Assembly (NCBI GenBank): GCA_934359535.1
Contig: CAKRLN010000143.1
Coordinates: forward strand, 1 to 5,882
Direction: 5' to 3'
From: an uncultured Lachnospiraceae bacterium
Lineage (GTDB): Bacteria > Bacillota > Clostridia > Lachnospirales > Lachnospiraceae
DNA length: 5,882 bases
Under the pieces are notes generated by a model. That model did no database searches. It saw nothing but the letters and a program-made list of their open reading frames with translations, and was not told the origin of the DNA. Shown in pieces: positions 1 to 5,882 of this stretch; the first letter of the stretch is position 1; each line of letters begins with the position of its first letter. Both the position numbers and the translations under genes were made by a program.

Positions 1-726
1 GATACAGCCCGCGTGCTTGGAAGAATGTTTGATGGCATTGAATACCGTGGATATGGACAGGAAATTGTTGAGGAGCTGGCAGAATATGCAGGGGTTCCGG
101 TATGGAATGGACTTACTAATGAATATCATCCAACACAGATGCTTGCAGATATGCTGACAATTCGGGAGCAGCTTGGACATCTGAAAGGAATTAAATTTGT
201 CTACATGGGTGATGCACGTTATAATATGGGAAATTCCTTAATGGTAACCTGTGCAAAGCTTGGTATGGATTTTGTGGCATGTACCAATAAAAAATATTTC
301 CCGGCAGATGAGCTGGTTGCCTACTGCAAAAAAACTGCAGAAGCGACAGGAGCATCTGTTACACTTACCGAGGACGTAGCAGAAGCAACAAAGGATGCAG
401 ATGTTATTTATACAGATGTATGGGTTTCCATGGGGGAACCGGAAGAGGTATGGGCAGAGCGTATCAAGGATCTTCTTCCATATCAGGTCAATGAAAAAGC
501 ATTTGAAAATGCAAAGGATACTGCAATCTTTATGCATTGTCTGCCAGCCTTCCATGACTTAAAGACCGGAATTGGGCAAAAGATTCACGAGAAATTCGGA
601 TTAAGCGAGATGGAAGTGACAGATGAGATTTTTGAGGGAACACGTTCTGTTGTGTTTGACGAGGCAGAGAACCGCATGCATACGATCAAAGCCGTAATGC
701 TTGCAACACTTGCAGACGAATTCTAA
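1..726 (+). CDS. argF: Ornithine carbamoyltransferase, C-terminal part (5' end outside the window)
   Basis: This enzyme transfers the carbamoyl group of carbamoyl phosphate to ornithine, giving citrulline in the cytoplasm. The frame is open from base 1, and 241 codons are present. Since the family is usually about 330 residues, roughly 90 N-terminal residues are missing, including the carbamoyl-phosphate STRT-type loop. Visible motifs are DTARVLGR at the edge, HPTQ (fragment residues 43-46), the ornithine-binding SMG loop in TDVWVSMGE (143-145), the catalytic HCLPAFHD with Cys180, and the C-terminal [15 protein letters not shown] block. The GTG at base 13 lies inside the conserved core and is not the start. 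The birA start follows the stop after 8 bases, so the two are probably co-transcribed. Synthetic (ArgF) and catabolic (ArcB) forms share these motifs, and the neighbours show no arcA or arcC, so the role is taken as anabolic only by default. Confidence 0.95.
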   Translation, partial: DTARVLGRMFDGIEYRGYGQEIVEELAEYAGVPVWNGLTNEYHPTQMLADMLTIREQLGHLKGIKFVYMGDARYNMGNSLMVTCAKLGMDFVACTNKKYFPADELVAYCKKTAEATGASVTLTEDVAEATKDADVIYTDVWVSMGEPEEVWAERIKDLLPYQVNEKAFENAKDTAIFMHCLPAFHDLKTGIGQKIHEKFGLSEMEVTDEIFEGTRSVVFDEAENRMHTIKAVMLATLADEF

Positions 727-734
727 GGAGAGCT

Positions 735-1712
735 ATGAAGGCAGAGATTCTTGAGGCACTGCGCGAGACAAATGGATATGTCTCCGGTCAGGATTTGTGT
801 AATAAATTTGGGGTATCCAGAACCGCAGTCTGGAAAGCAATAAAGCAGTTAAAAGAGGCAGGCTATGAGATTGAAGCAGTTTCCAACAAAGGATACCGGA
901 TCATATCGGCACCAGATCTTATGAATCAGGTGGAGCTTTCCAGTATCAGGAATACCAAATGGGCTGGTCAGGAAATTTTTTATTATGATGTTACGGATTC
1001 CACGAACATCCGGGCAAAGGAGCTTGCGGAGGCTGGGCATCCAAGCGGAACGCTTGTTGTGGCGGACCGTCAGGAGGCTGGACGCGGAAGACGCGGAAGA
1101 AGCTGGGATTCGCCAGCGGGCACAGGAATTTTTATGACGCTTCTTTTAAAGCCGGAGATCAACCCGAACAATGCTTCCATGCTTACACTGGTTGCAGCGA
1201 TGGCTGTAGCAAGGGCAATGGAACAGGTTACCGGAGTACAGGCACAGATCAAATGGCCGAATGATATTGTATTAGGTGGTAAAAAGGTGTGTGGAATCCT
1301 GACCGAGATGAGTGCACAGTTTGATTATATTAATCATATTGTCATTGGAATTGGCATAAACGTACATAATCAGAGCTTTCCGGAGGCAATTGCCAGCACT
1401 GCAGGTTCGATTTTTACAGAGACCGGAAAGCATATCCGCAGGGCAGAACTGATCGAGGGCATCTTAGAGCAGTTTGAGCATTATTATGATATTTTTCTCC
1501 AGACAGAAGATCTAAGCGGGATCATCAAAGAATATGATGAAATACTGGCAAACCGGAATAGGGAGGTCAGGGTACTCGATCCGAGGGAACCGTTTGAGGG
1601 AAAAGCAATGGGAATTACAAAGAAAGGGGAACTGATCGTGGATACATGGGAATCGCGTAAGCTTGTATCCAGTGGGGAAGTATCCGTAAGAGGGTTATAT
1701 GGCTATGTCTAA
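735..1712 (+). CDS. birA: Bifunctional biotin--[acetyl-CoA-carboxylase] ligase / biotin operon repressor (class II BirA)
   Basis: BirA makes biotinyl-5'-AMP from biotin and ATP and attaches biotin to a lysine of carboxylase carrier proteins. Class II members also bind DNA to repress biotin genes. The 325-residue protein has the three-part class II layout. An N-terminal winged helix covers about residues 1-58, with a helix-turn-helix around VSGQDLCNKFGVSRTAVWKA. The catalytic domain carries DSTN (88-91), the biotinyl-AMP loop GRGRRGR (116-122), KWPND (173-177) and GIGIN (205-209). An SH3-like C-terminal domain runs from about 272 to 325. Length matches the family. The ATG follows AAGGAG, which overlaps the argF stop codon with a short 4-base spacer. 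The 3' end overlaps the next gene by 14 bases (8 if the later start is used). Regulation of biotin genes is inferred from the intact HTH domain. No BirA operator palindrome was noticed in this window. Confidence 0.97.
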   Translation: MKAEILEALRETNGYVSGQDLCNKFGVSRTAVWKAIKQLKEAGYEIEAVSNKGYRIISAPDLMNQVELSSIRNTKWAGQEIFYYDVTDSTNIRAKELAEAGHPSGTLVVADRQEAGRGRRGRSWDSPAGTGIFMTLLLKPEINPNNASMLTLVAAMAVARAMEQVTGVQAQIKWPNDIVLGGKKVCGILTEMSAQFDYINHIVIGIGINVHNQSFPEAIASTAGSIFTETGKHIRRAELIEGILEQFEHYYDIFLQTEDLSGIIKEYDEILANRNREVRVLDPREPFEGKAMGITKKGELIVDTWESRKLVSSGEVSVRGLYGYV

Positions 1713-2046
1713 TGATGAAATTGTGCTCTGCGGTGCCAGTGCATACAATAAAAAATTTTATTTGAATGAGAATTTTACAGGACTCCCAGGCAGTATAAAG
1801 GATGAGCTGCGCATTCTGTGTGTACTTTTCACGGAAGACGTCGGAGGAATTCTTCAGCTTGTATTCAATGAGGATGGAGAGCTGGAATTTCGAACCTCCT
1901 GCAATGAAGACGATATTCTGTATGATGAGATTGGCAGTGTATTGAAGATCAAACAGTATCAGAATACCAAACGTGATCTTTTAGAATCAGTTGAGACTTA
2001 TTACAGGATCATGTTTCTTGGAGAAGGCTTTGATGAGGAGGAATAA
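1699..2046 (+). CDS. Small acidic protein of unknown function (possibly DUF6145 family)
   Basis: I cannot assign a function. The 115-residue product resembles, from memory, a short family found in Lachnospiraceae and annotated as DUF6145; this was not checked. It is strongly acidic, with 24 Asp/Glu against 10 Lys/Arg and an EEE tail. It has no signal peptide, membrane segment or recognisable catalytic motif. Likely conserved features are EIVLCGASAY near the N-terminus (residues 7-16), LCVLFTEDVGGILQL in the middle, ILYDEIGSVLKIKQ, and a final helix with ETYYRIMFLGE. The start is ambiguous. ATG 1699 lies only 4 bases after the AAGAGGG site (1688-1694), and ATG 1705, giving MSNDEIVL, lies 10 bases after it. 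Either start overlaps the birA end (14 or 8 bases), suggesting translational coupling. Three bases separate its stop from coaX. Its place between two cofactor genes is the only hint of role. Confidence 0.85.
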   Translation: MAMSNDEIVLCGASAYNKKFYLNENFTGLPGSIKDELRILCVLFTEDVGGILQLVFNEDGELEFRTSCNEDDILYDEIGSVLKIKQYQNTKRDLLESVETYYRIMFLGEGFDEEE

Positions 2047-2049
2047 ATT

Positions 2050-2835
2050 ATGGTATTAACAATTGATGTTGGGAATACAAATATAACCGTAGGAGTATTT
2101 GACAGTACAAAGGATCGGATGGAGGCAAGCTTTCGCATAACAACAAAGATGCCGCGTACATCGGATGAGTATGCAATGATTCTTATGACTCTGATCCAGA
2201 ATAATAATATTTCCTGTGATAAAATCAAAGATGCAATTATTTGTTCGGTTGTTCCGAATGTGATGCATTCCTTAGAGGGGGCACTGATTAAGTATTTTGA
2301 TATTAAACCAATTATTGTGGAGGCTGGAATCAAGACTGGTATCCGTGTTGTAACGCAGAATCCACAGCAGATCGGTGCAGACCGTATTGTAGATGCTGTT
2401 GCAGCATATGAGGTCTACGGAGGACCGGTCATCGTTATTGACTATGGAACTGCAACAACATATGATCTGGTTGATGAAAGTGGCGCATTTTTATGTGGGG
2501 TAACAGCTCCTGGAATTCGGATTTCTGCAAAGGCACTCTGGCAGGATGCAGCCAAGCTTCCAGAGATCGAGATTAAGAAGCCACAAAGTATTCTTGCAAA
2601 AGAGACGATCACCAGTATGCAGGCAGGACTGATGTATGGACAGATCGGACAGACGGAATATATCATCCGTAAAATGCAAGAGGAAGCAGGACTTGGAAAA
2701 ATCAAGGTTGTTGCAACTGGGGGACTTGGACGTATTATTGCAAATGAGACAAACAGTATTGATGTCTATGATTCCAACCTGACGCTTCAGGGAATCTACC
2801 GTGTGTATAAGAAACAGAACCGTAAGGTAAAATAA
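2050..2835 (+). CDS. coaX: Type III pantothenate kinase
   Basis: CoaX phosphorylates pantothenate with ATP, the first step of coenzyme A synthesis. Type III kinases belong to the ASKHA fold, need a monovalent cation and are not inhibited by CoA, unlike type I CoaA. The 261-residue length is normal. Motifs appear in family order: N-terminal phosphate-binding DVGNT (residues 6-10), SVVPN (66-70), GADR (109-112) for pantothenate binding, DYGTATT with Asp131, where the family's catalytic Asp is expected, GVTAPGI (150-156), TSMQAG (188-193), ATGG (222-225) and the closing LTLQGI. The start is well placed, with a strong GGAGGA site (2037-2042) seven bases upstream, lying inside the end of the preceding gene. 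Only 2 bases separate its stop from dusB. Proximity to birA is noteworthy because biotin ligase and pantothenate kinase genes are linked or fused in other bacteria. Confidence 0.97.
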   Translation: MVLTIDVGNTNITVGVFDSTKDRMEASFRITTKMPRTSDEYAMILMTLIQNNNISCDKIKDAIICSVVPNVMHSLEGALIKYFDIKPIIVEAGIKTGIRVVTQNPQQIGADRIVDAVAAYEVYGGPVIVIDYGTATTYDLVDESGAFLCGVTAPGIRISAKALWQDAAKLPEIEIKKPQSILAKETITSMQAGLMYGQIGQTEYIIRKMQEEAGLGKIKVVATGGLGRIIANETNSIDVYDSNLTLQGIYRVYKKQNRKVK

Positions 2836-2837
2836 CA

Positions 2838-3809
2838 ATGGAACAAAATAAGATTATGCCGCTTCAGATTGGCAATGTAACCTTAGAGAATAATTTAATA
2901 TTAGCACCTATGGCAGGAGTAACCGACCTGCCATTTCGCTTACTTTGTAAGGAAAAAGGAGCAGGACTTCTTTGTATGGAGATGGTTTCGGCAAAGGCAA
3001 TCCTTTATAAAAATAAAAATACACAGGCACTTTTAGAGATCAATCCAAGGGAAAATCCGGTATCGCTGCAGTTGTTTGGCTCTGATCCGGATATTATCTC
3101 GCAGATCGCGCATGAGATTGAAGACCGCCCGTTTGATATTCTGGATATTAATATGGGTTGTCCGGTACCTAAGATCGTGAACAACGGAGAAGGATCTGCG
3201 CTTATGAAAAATCCGCGCCTTGCCGGGGAGATTATTGAAAAGACAGTAAAAGCAATTAAAAAACCAGTCACCGTCAAAATCCGGAAAGGCTTCGACGATG
3301 AGCATGTCAATGCAGTCGAGATGGCAAAGGTTGCACAGGAATCCGGTGCAGCAGCAGTTGCGGTACATGGAAGAACAAGAGAGCAGTTCTATTCCGGAAA
3401 AGCAGACTGGGACATTATCCGTCAGGTAAAGGAAGCGGTATCCATCCCGGTTATTGGAAATGGAGATCTTTTGACAGCAGAGGATGTGATTGCAATGAAG
3501 GAACAGACCGGATGTGACGGCTTTATGATCGGGCGTGGGGCACAGGGAAATCCATGGATTTTTGAGCAGATCCTTCATTATTTTAAAACCGGAGAGCATA
3601 AAAGAAAGCCATCGGTGGAGGCGGTTACGGATATGATTCTACGGCATGCCAGAATGATGCTGGATTTTAAAGGGGAATATATTGGAATCCGGGAGATCCG
3701 CAAGCATGCGGCGTGGTATACAGCAGGTTATCCTAATTCTGCAAAATTACGCGTGGCGATCAATGCAGTGGAAAGCTATGAGGAGTTAGAAAAGCTGCTC
3801 AAGCGGTAA
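2838..3809 (+). CDS. dusB: tRNA-dihydrouridine synthase, DusB/Dus1-like
   Basis: This FMN-dependent enzyme reduces particular uridines in tRNA to dihydrouridine using NADPH. The 323-residue protein has an N-terminal TIM barrel and a C-terminal helical domain, as usual for the family. Visible motifs are LAPMAGVTD (residues 22-30), SLQLFGSDP (77-85), NMGCPVPK (105-112) with the catalytic Cys108, VKIRKGF (146-152) with Lys147 at an FMN-contact position, HGRTREQFY (177-185), IGNGD (206-210), the FMN-phosphate segment GRGAQGNPW (232-240), and a C-terminal RKHAAWYTAGYPNSA stretch (288-302). The start lies 2 bases after the coaX stop. Its ribosome binding site is weak (TAAGGT at 2823-2828), so translation probably depends on coupling to coaX. 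The symbol follows common usage for Firmicute Dus located near lysS (B. subtilis dus1/yacF). The exact uridines modified cannot be told from sequence alone. Confidence 0.94.
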   Translation: MEQNKIMPLQIGNVTLENNLILAPMAGVTDLPFRLLCKEKGAGLLCMEMVSAKAILYKNKNTQALLEINPRENPVSLQLFGSDPDIISQIAHEIEDRPFDILDINMGCPVPKIVNNGEGSALMKNPRLAGEIIEKTVKAIKKPVTVKIRKGFDDEHVNAVEMAKVAQESGAAAVAVHGRTREQFYSGKADWDIIRQVKEAVSIPVIGNGDLLTAEDVIAMKEQTGCDGFMIGRGAQGNPWIFEQILHYFKTGEHKRKPSVEAVTDMILRHARMMLDFKGEYIGIREIRKHAAWYTAGYPNSAKLRVAINAVESYEELEKLLKR

Positions 3810-3831
3810 GAGGTGGAAGCTGCTGCATATC

Positions 3832-3860
3832 TTGACAGTCCAGGGGCTTTCGGATATAAT
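3832..3860 (+). promoter_or_regulatory. Consensus housekeeping-sigma promoter for greA-lysS
   Basis: TTGACA lies at 3832-3837 and TATAAT at 3855-3860, separated by exactly 17 bases. Both boxes match the SigA/sigma-70 consensus at every position and the spacing is optimal. There is no TGn extension of the -10 box and no A-rich UP element. Transcription should start near 3866-3868, giving a greA leader of about 70 bases. The promoter begins 23 bases after the dusB stop, in the only substantial intergenic gap of the window, which supports it being real. Confidence 0.9.
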
Positions 3861-3879
3861 ACATTGGTTAAATTAGGCG

Positions 3880-3915
3880 AATTACCCCCATCCGGAAGCC
3901 TTGGATGAGGGAATT
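3880..3915 (+). other. Stem-loop in the greA 5' leader
   Basis: An imperfect inverted repeat lies in the expected leader. CCC plus CATCC (3886-3893) pairs with GGATG (3903-3907) and GGG (3909-3911) around a bulged A3908 and a 9-base loop. AATT (3880-3883) can extend the stem with AATT (3912-3915) across a 2-base bulge. An A-rich stretch follows rather than a U-run, so it is not an intrinsic terminator. It may protect the transcript's 5' end or affect translation of greA, but no function is shown. Pairing was worked out by eye, without energy calculation. Confidence 0.5.
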
Positions 3916-3923
3916 AATAAAAA

Positions 3924-3930
3924 AGAAGGG
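3924..3930 (+). promoter_or_regulatory. Ribosome binding site that sets the greA start
   Basis: AGAAGGG stands 7 bases before ATG 3938. The in-frame ATG at 3905 has only a poor GGAAG (3894-3898) upstream and sits inside the leader stem. The site therefore favours the 3938 start, which also gives the usual GreA N-terminus. Confidence 0.8.
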
Positions 3931-3937
3931 TAAAAGA

Positions 3938-4423
3938 ATGGATAAGAAAAACATTTTGACCTATGAAGGTCTTAGAAAACTTGAAGATGAGTTAGAAGAC
4001 TTAAAAGTAGTAAAACGTAAAGAAATTTCCCAGAAGATTAAAGAAGCTCGTGAGCAGGGAGATTTATCCGAGAATGCAGAGTACGATGCAGCAAAAGATG
4101 AGCAGCGTGATATTGAAGCACGTATCGAGCAGATCGAGAAGATCCTTAAAAATGCAGAGGTTGTTGTAGAAGAGGAAGTAAACTTAGATGCAATCAGCAT
4201 TGGATGCAAGGTTCGCATTTTGGATTGTGAATTTGATGAGGAATTGGAGTATAAGATCGTAGGATCTACAGAAGCAAACAGTTTAAAAGGAAAAATCTCC
4301 AATGAGTCACCGGTAGGAAAAGCATTACTTGGCAAGAAAGTCGGAGATGTAGTAACAGTTGAGACACAGGCTGGAGAGTTAGAGTACAAGGTACTTGAGA
4401 TCCAGCGTTCAAACATAGAATAA
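3938..4423 (+). CDS. greA: Transcription elongation factor GreA
   Basis: GreA enters the secondary channel of RNA polymerase and stimulates cleavage of backtracked RNA, freeing arrested complexes. From ATG 3938 the product is 161 residues, within the usual 155-160 range or just above it. The N-terminal coiled coil spans about residues 8-75. Its tip carries [10 protein letters not shown] (41-50), with Asp42 and Glu45 as the acidic residues expected to act on the polymerase Mg2+ site. The C-terminal globular FKBP-like domain covers about 85-158, with the conserved [17 protein letters not shown] segment (121-137). A longer frame from ATG 3905 would add [11 protein letters not shown], which is not typical and has a worse ribosome binding site. 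It is transcribed from the consensus promoter just upstream and probably together with lysS. Arginine codons are 5 CGT of 7, unlike birA, consistent with higher expression. Confidence 0.97.
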   Translation: MDKKNILTYEGLRKLEDELEDLKVVKRKEISQKIKEAREQGDLSENAEYDAAKDEQRDIEARIEQIEKILKNAEVVVEEEVNLDAISIGCKVRILDCEFDEELEYKIVGSTEANSLKGKISNESPVGKALLGKKVGDVVTVETQAGELEYKVLEIQRSNIE

Positions 4424-4452
4424 TACAGCTGACGCCCGTCGGCGGTAAGAAC

Positions 4453-4457
4453 GGAGG
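4453..4457 (+). promoter_or_regulatory. Strong ribosome binding site for lysS
   Basis: GGAGG lies 5 bases before ATG 4463, close to the full anti-Shine-Dalgarno complement. It supports this start for lysS and efficient independent initiation despite the 39-base gap after greA. Confidence 0.8.
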
Positions 4458-4462
4458 AAACA

Positions 4463-5882
4463 ATGGCAGAGCAGAAAAATGGACAGAACAATGCACAGCA
4501 GGATGTAAACCAGCTGTTACAGGTTCGTCGTGAGAAATTACAGGAGTTACAGCAGAATGGAAAGGATCCATTCCAGATCACAAAATACAATGTGACCAAT
4601 CATACAACAGATATCAAAGAGCAGTTTGATGAGATGGAAGGCAAAGAGGTATCTATTGCCGGACGTATGATGTTCAAACGTGTTATGGGAAAAGCATCCT
4701 TCTGTAACGTTCAGGATTTAAAGGGCAGTATTCAGGCTTATGTTGCAAGAGATAATATCGGAGAGGATTCCTATAAAGATTTCAAGAAATATGATGTCGG
4801 TGATATCTTAGGAATCAAAGGAACTGTTTTTAAAACAAAAACAGGAGAGATCTCAATCCATGCAACAGAGGTAACTTTGTTATCTAAGAGCTTACAGATT
4901 CTTCCGGAGAAATACCACGGTCTTACCGATACCGATACCAGATACCGCCAGAGATATGTGGATCTTATTATGAACCAGGATGTAAAGGATACCTTTGTAA
5001 AGCGATCCCAGATCATCAGTGCGATCCGTCGTTTCCTTGATGGACAGAACTTTATGGAGGTTGAGACTCCAATGCTTGTTGCAAATGCCGGTGGTGCAGC
5101 AGCAAGACCATTTGAGACGCATTTTAATGCACTGAACGAGGATGTAAAATTACGTATTTCCCTTGAGCTTTACTTAAAGAGACTGATCGTAGGCGGATTA
5201 GAACGTGTGTACGAGATCGGTCGTGTATTCCGTAACGAAGGAACCGATACCAGACACAATCCGGAATTCACACTGATGGAGTTATATCAGGCATATACCG
5301 ATTATTACGGCATGATGGATCTTACGGAAAATATGTTCCGTTATGTTGCCCAGGAAGTATGTGGAACAACAACCATTCCATATGCAGAGGAAATGATTGA
5401 CCTTGGAAAACCATTTGAAAGAATCACAATGCTTGATGCGGTAAAGAAATATGCAGGTGTTGATTTCAACGAGATTCATACAACCGAAGAGGCAAAGAAG
5501 CTTGCAGATGAGCATCATGTAGCATATGAGGAGAGACATGAGAGAGGCGATATTTTAAATCTGTTCTTTGAGGAATTTGTAGAAGAGAAGCTGATCCAGC
5601 CTACCTTCGTTATGGATCATCCGGTAGAGATTTCTCCACTAACTAAGAGGAAACCGGAAAACCCGGATTATGTAGAACGTTTTGAGCTGTTTATTTACGG
5701 TCGTGAGATGTGTAATGCATATTCAGAGTTAAATGATCCAATTGATCAGAGAACACGTTTTGCAGCTCAGGAAGCGGCCTTTGCTGCAGGTGATGAGGAA
5801 GCTAACCATACCGATGAGGACTTCTTAAATGCCCTTGATATCGGAATGCCTCCAACAGGTGGAATTGGATACGGAATTGACC
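4463..5882 (+). CDS. lysS: Lysyl-tRNA synthetase, class II (3' end outside the window)
   Basis: LysS charges tRNA-Lys with lysine in two steps through lysyl-AMP. The frame is open for 473 codons to the window edge. An N-terminal helix rich in Gln and Asn precedes the anticodon-binding OB fold (about residues 60-140, with VSIAGRMMFKRVMGKASF). The class II catalytic core follows. Motif 1 lies around FLDGQNFMEVETPML (191-205), then NAGGAAARPFETH (208-220). Motif 2 is EIGRVFRNEG with RHNPEFTLMELYQAY (251-278), and NAYSELNDP (418-426) precedes the start of motif 3, GMPPTGGIGYGID (461-473). In a protein of ordinary length (about 500 residues) only some 30 residues would be missing, but some relatives carry longer C-termini, so this is unresolved. 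It follows greA by 39 bases with no terminator and probably shares its promoter. Both CGT (14) and AGA (10) dominate its 27 arginine codons. Confidence 0.97.
   Translation, partial: MAEQKNGQNNAQQDVNQLLQVRREKLQELQQNGKDPFQITKYNVTNHTTDIKEQFDEMEGKEVSIAGRMMFKRVMGKASFCNVQDLKGSIQAYVARDNIGEDSYKDFKKYDVGDILGIKGTVFKTKTGEISIHATEVTLLSKSLQILPEKYHGLTDTDTRYRQRYVDLIMNQDVKDTFVKRSQIISAIRRFLDGQNFMEVETPMLVANAGGAAARPFETHFNALNEDVKLRISLELYLKRLIVGGLERVYEIGRVFRNEGTDTRHNPEFTLMELYQAYTDYYGMMDLTENMFRYVAQEVCGTTTIPYAEEMIDLGKPFERITMLDAVKKYAGVDFNEIHTTEEAKKLADEHHVAYEERHERGDILNLFFEEFVEEKLIQPTFVMDHPVEISPLTKRKPENPDYVERFELFIYGREMCNAYSELNDPIDQRTRFAAQEAAFAAGDEEANHTDEDFLNALDIGMPPTGGIGYGID

Noticed and set aside
13..15. GTG as a start codon for argF
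   Set aside because: The frame is open back to base 1, and the preceding codons encode the conserved DTAR of ornithine carbamoyltransferase. The gene simply enters from the left edge.
1762..1799. TTGAAT and TATAAA as a promoter for coaX
   Set aside because: The boxes are 26 bases apart, well beyond the usable 15-20 range, and lie inside a coding region.
3033..3599. A 188-codon minus-strand open frame opposite dusB
   Set aside because: It is a shadow of the dusB reading frame, with a Cys-rich, low-plausibility product and no recognisable motif. No promoter was recognised for it.
3810..3831. Terminator after dusB
   Set aside because: The stretch has a direct repeat of AAGCTGCT with the dusB end (3791-3798 and 3817-3824) but no inverted repeat with a T-run. 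No intrinsic terminator is supported.
3905..4423. Longer greA frame starting at ATG 3905
   Set aside because: The extra 11 residues are atypical for GreA, the upstream Shine-Dalgarno is poor and the ATG is inside the leader stem. ATG 3938 has a good site at 7 bases and gives the usual N-terminus.
4433..4444. Small hairpin CGCC-CGTC-GGCG between greA and lysS as a terminator
   Set aside because: It has only four base pairs and no following T-run, and a strong ribosome binding site for lysS lies just downstream. It is unlikely to end transcription.
3961..4599. A 212-codon minus-strand open frame covering greA and the start of lysS
   Set aside because: It lies wholly opposite greA, a clearly real gene. 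Its product is a Ser, Phe and Cys-rich string with no domain, as expected from the complement of Glu/Lys-rich coding sequence.

Overview
The window is a compact, all-plus-strand block of housekeeping genes from a Gram-positive anaerobe, most likely a clostridial Bacillota of the Lachnospiraceae type. That placement is inferred from purine-rich Shine-Dalgarno sites, near-zero intergenic gaps, the style of the proteins and the gene order. It was not tested by a search. No rRNA or tRNA gene, mobile element, CRISPR array or long repeat was seen.

Layout. Bases 1-3809 hold five genes packed with gaps of 8 bases or less, or with an overlap. They are the C-terminal part of an ornithine carbamoyltransferase (argF, cut by the left edge), a class II biotin-protein ligase/repressor (birA), a small acidic protein of unknown function (possibly the DUF6145 family), type III pantothenate kinase (coaX) and a tRNA-dihydrouridine synthase (dusB-like). 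They look like one transcription unit. Bases 3810-3937 form the only real intergenic gap. It contains a promoter with exact consensus boxes at consensus spacing (TTGACA, 17 bases, TATAAT) and a leader of about 70 bases that can fold into a stem-loop. Bases 3938-5882 hold greA (transcription elongation factor) and lysS (class II lysyl-tRNA synthetase, cut by the right edge), separated by 39 bases.

The upstream unit mixes arginine synthesis with cofactor functions (biotin attachment, the first step of coenzyme A synthesis) and tRNA modification. The downstream pair serves transcription and translation. No terminator is visible after dusB, so upstream transcripts may run into greA-lysS, with the internal promoter adding output. 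Arginine codon use shifts across this boundary towards CGT, as expected if greA-lysS is more highly expressed.

I found no convincing previously undescribed system. The items most worth a second look are the unknown acidic gene between birA and coaX, and the greA leader, whose C-rich tract can pair either within a stem-loop or with the greA ribosome binding site.
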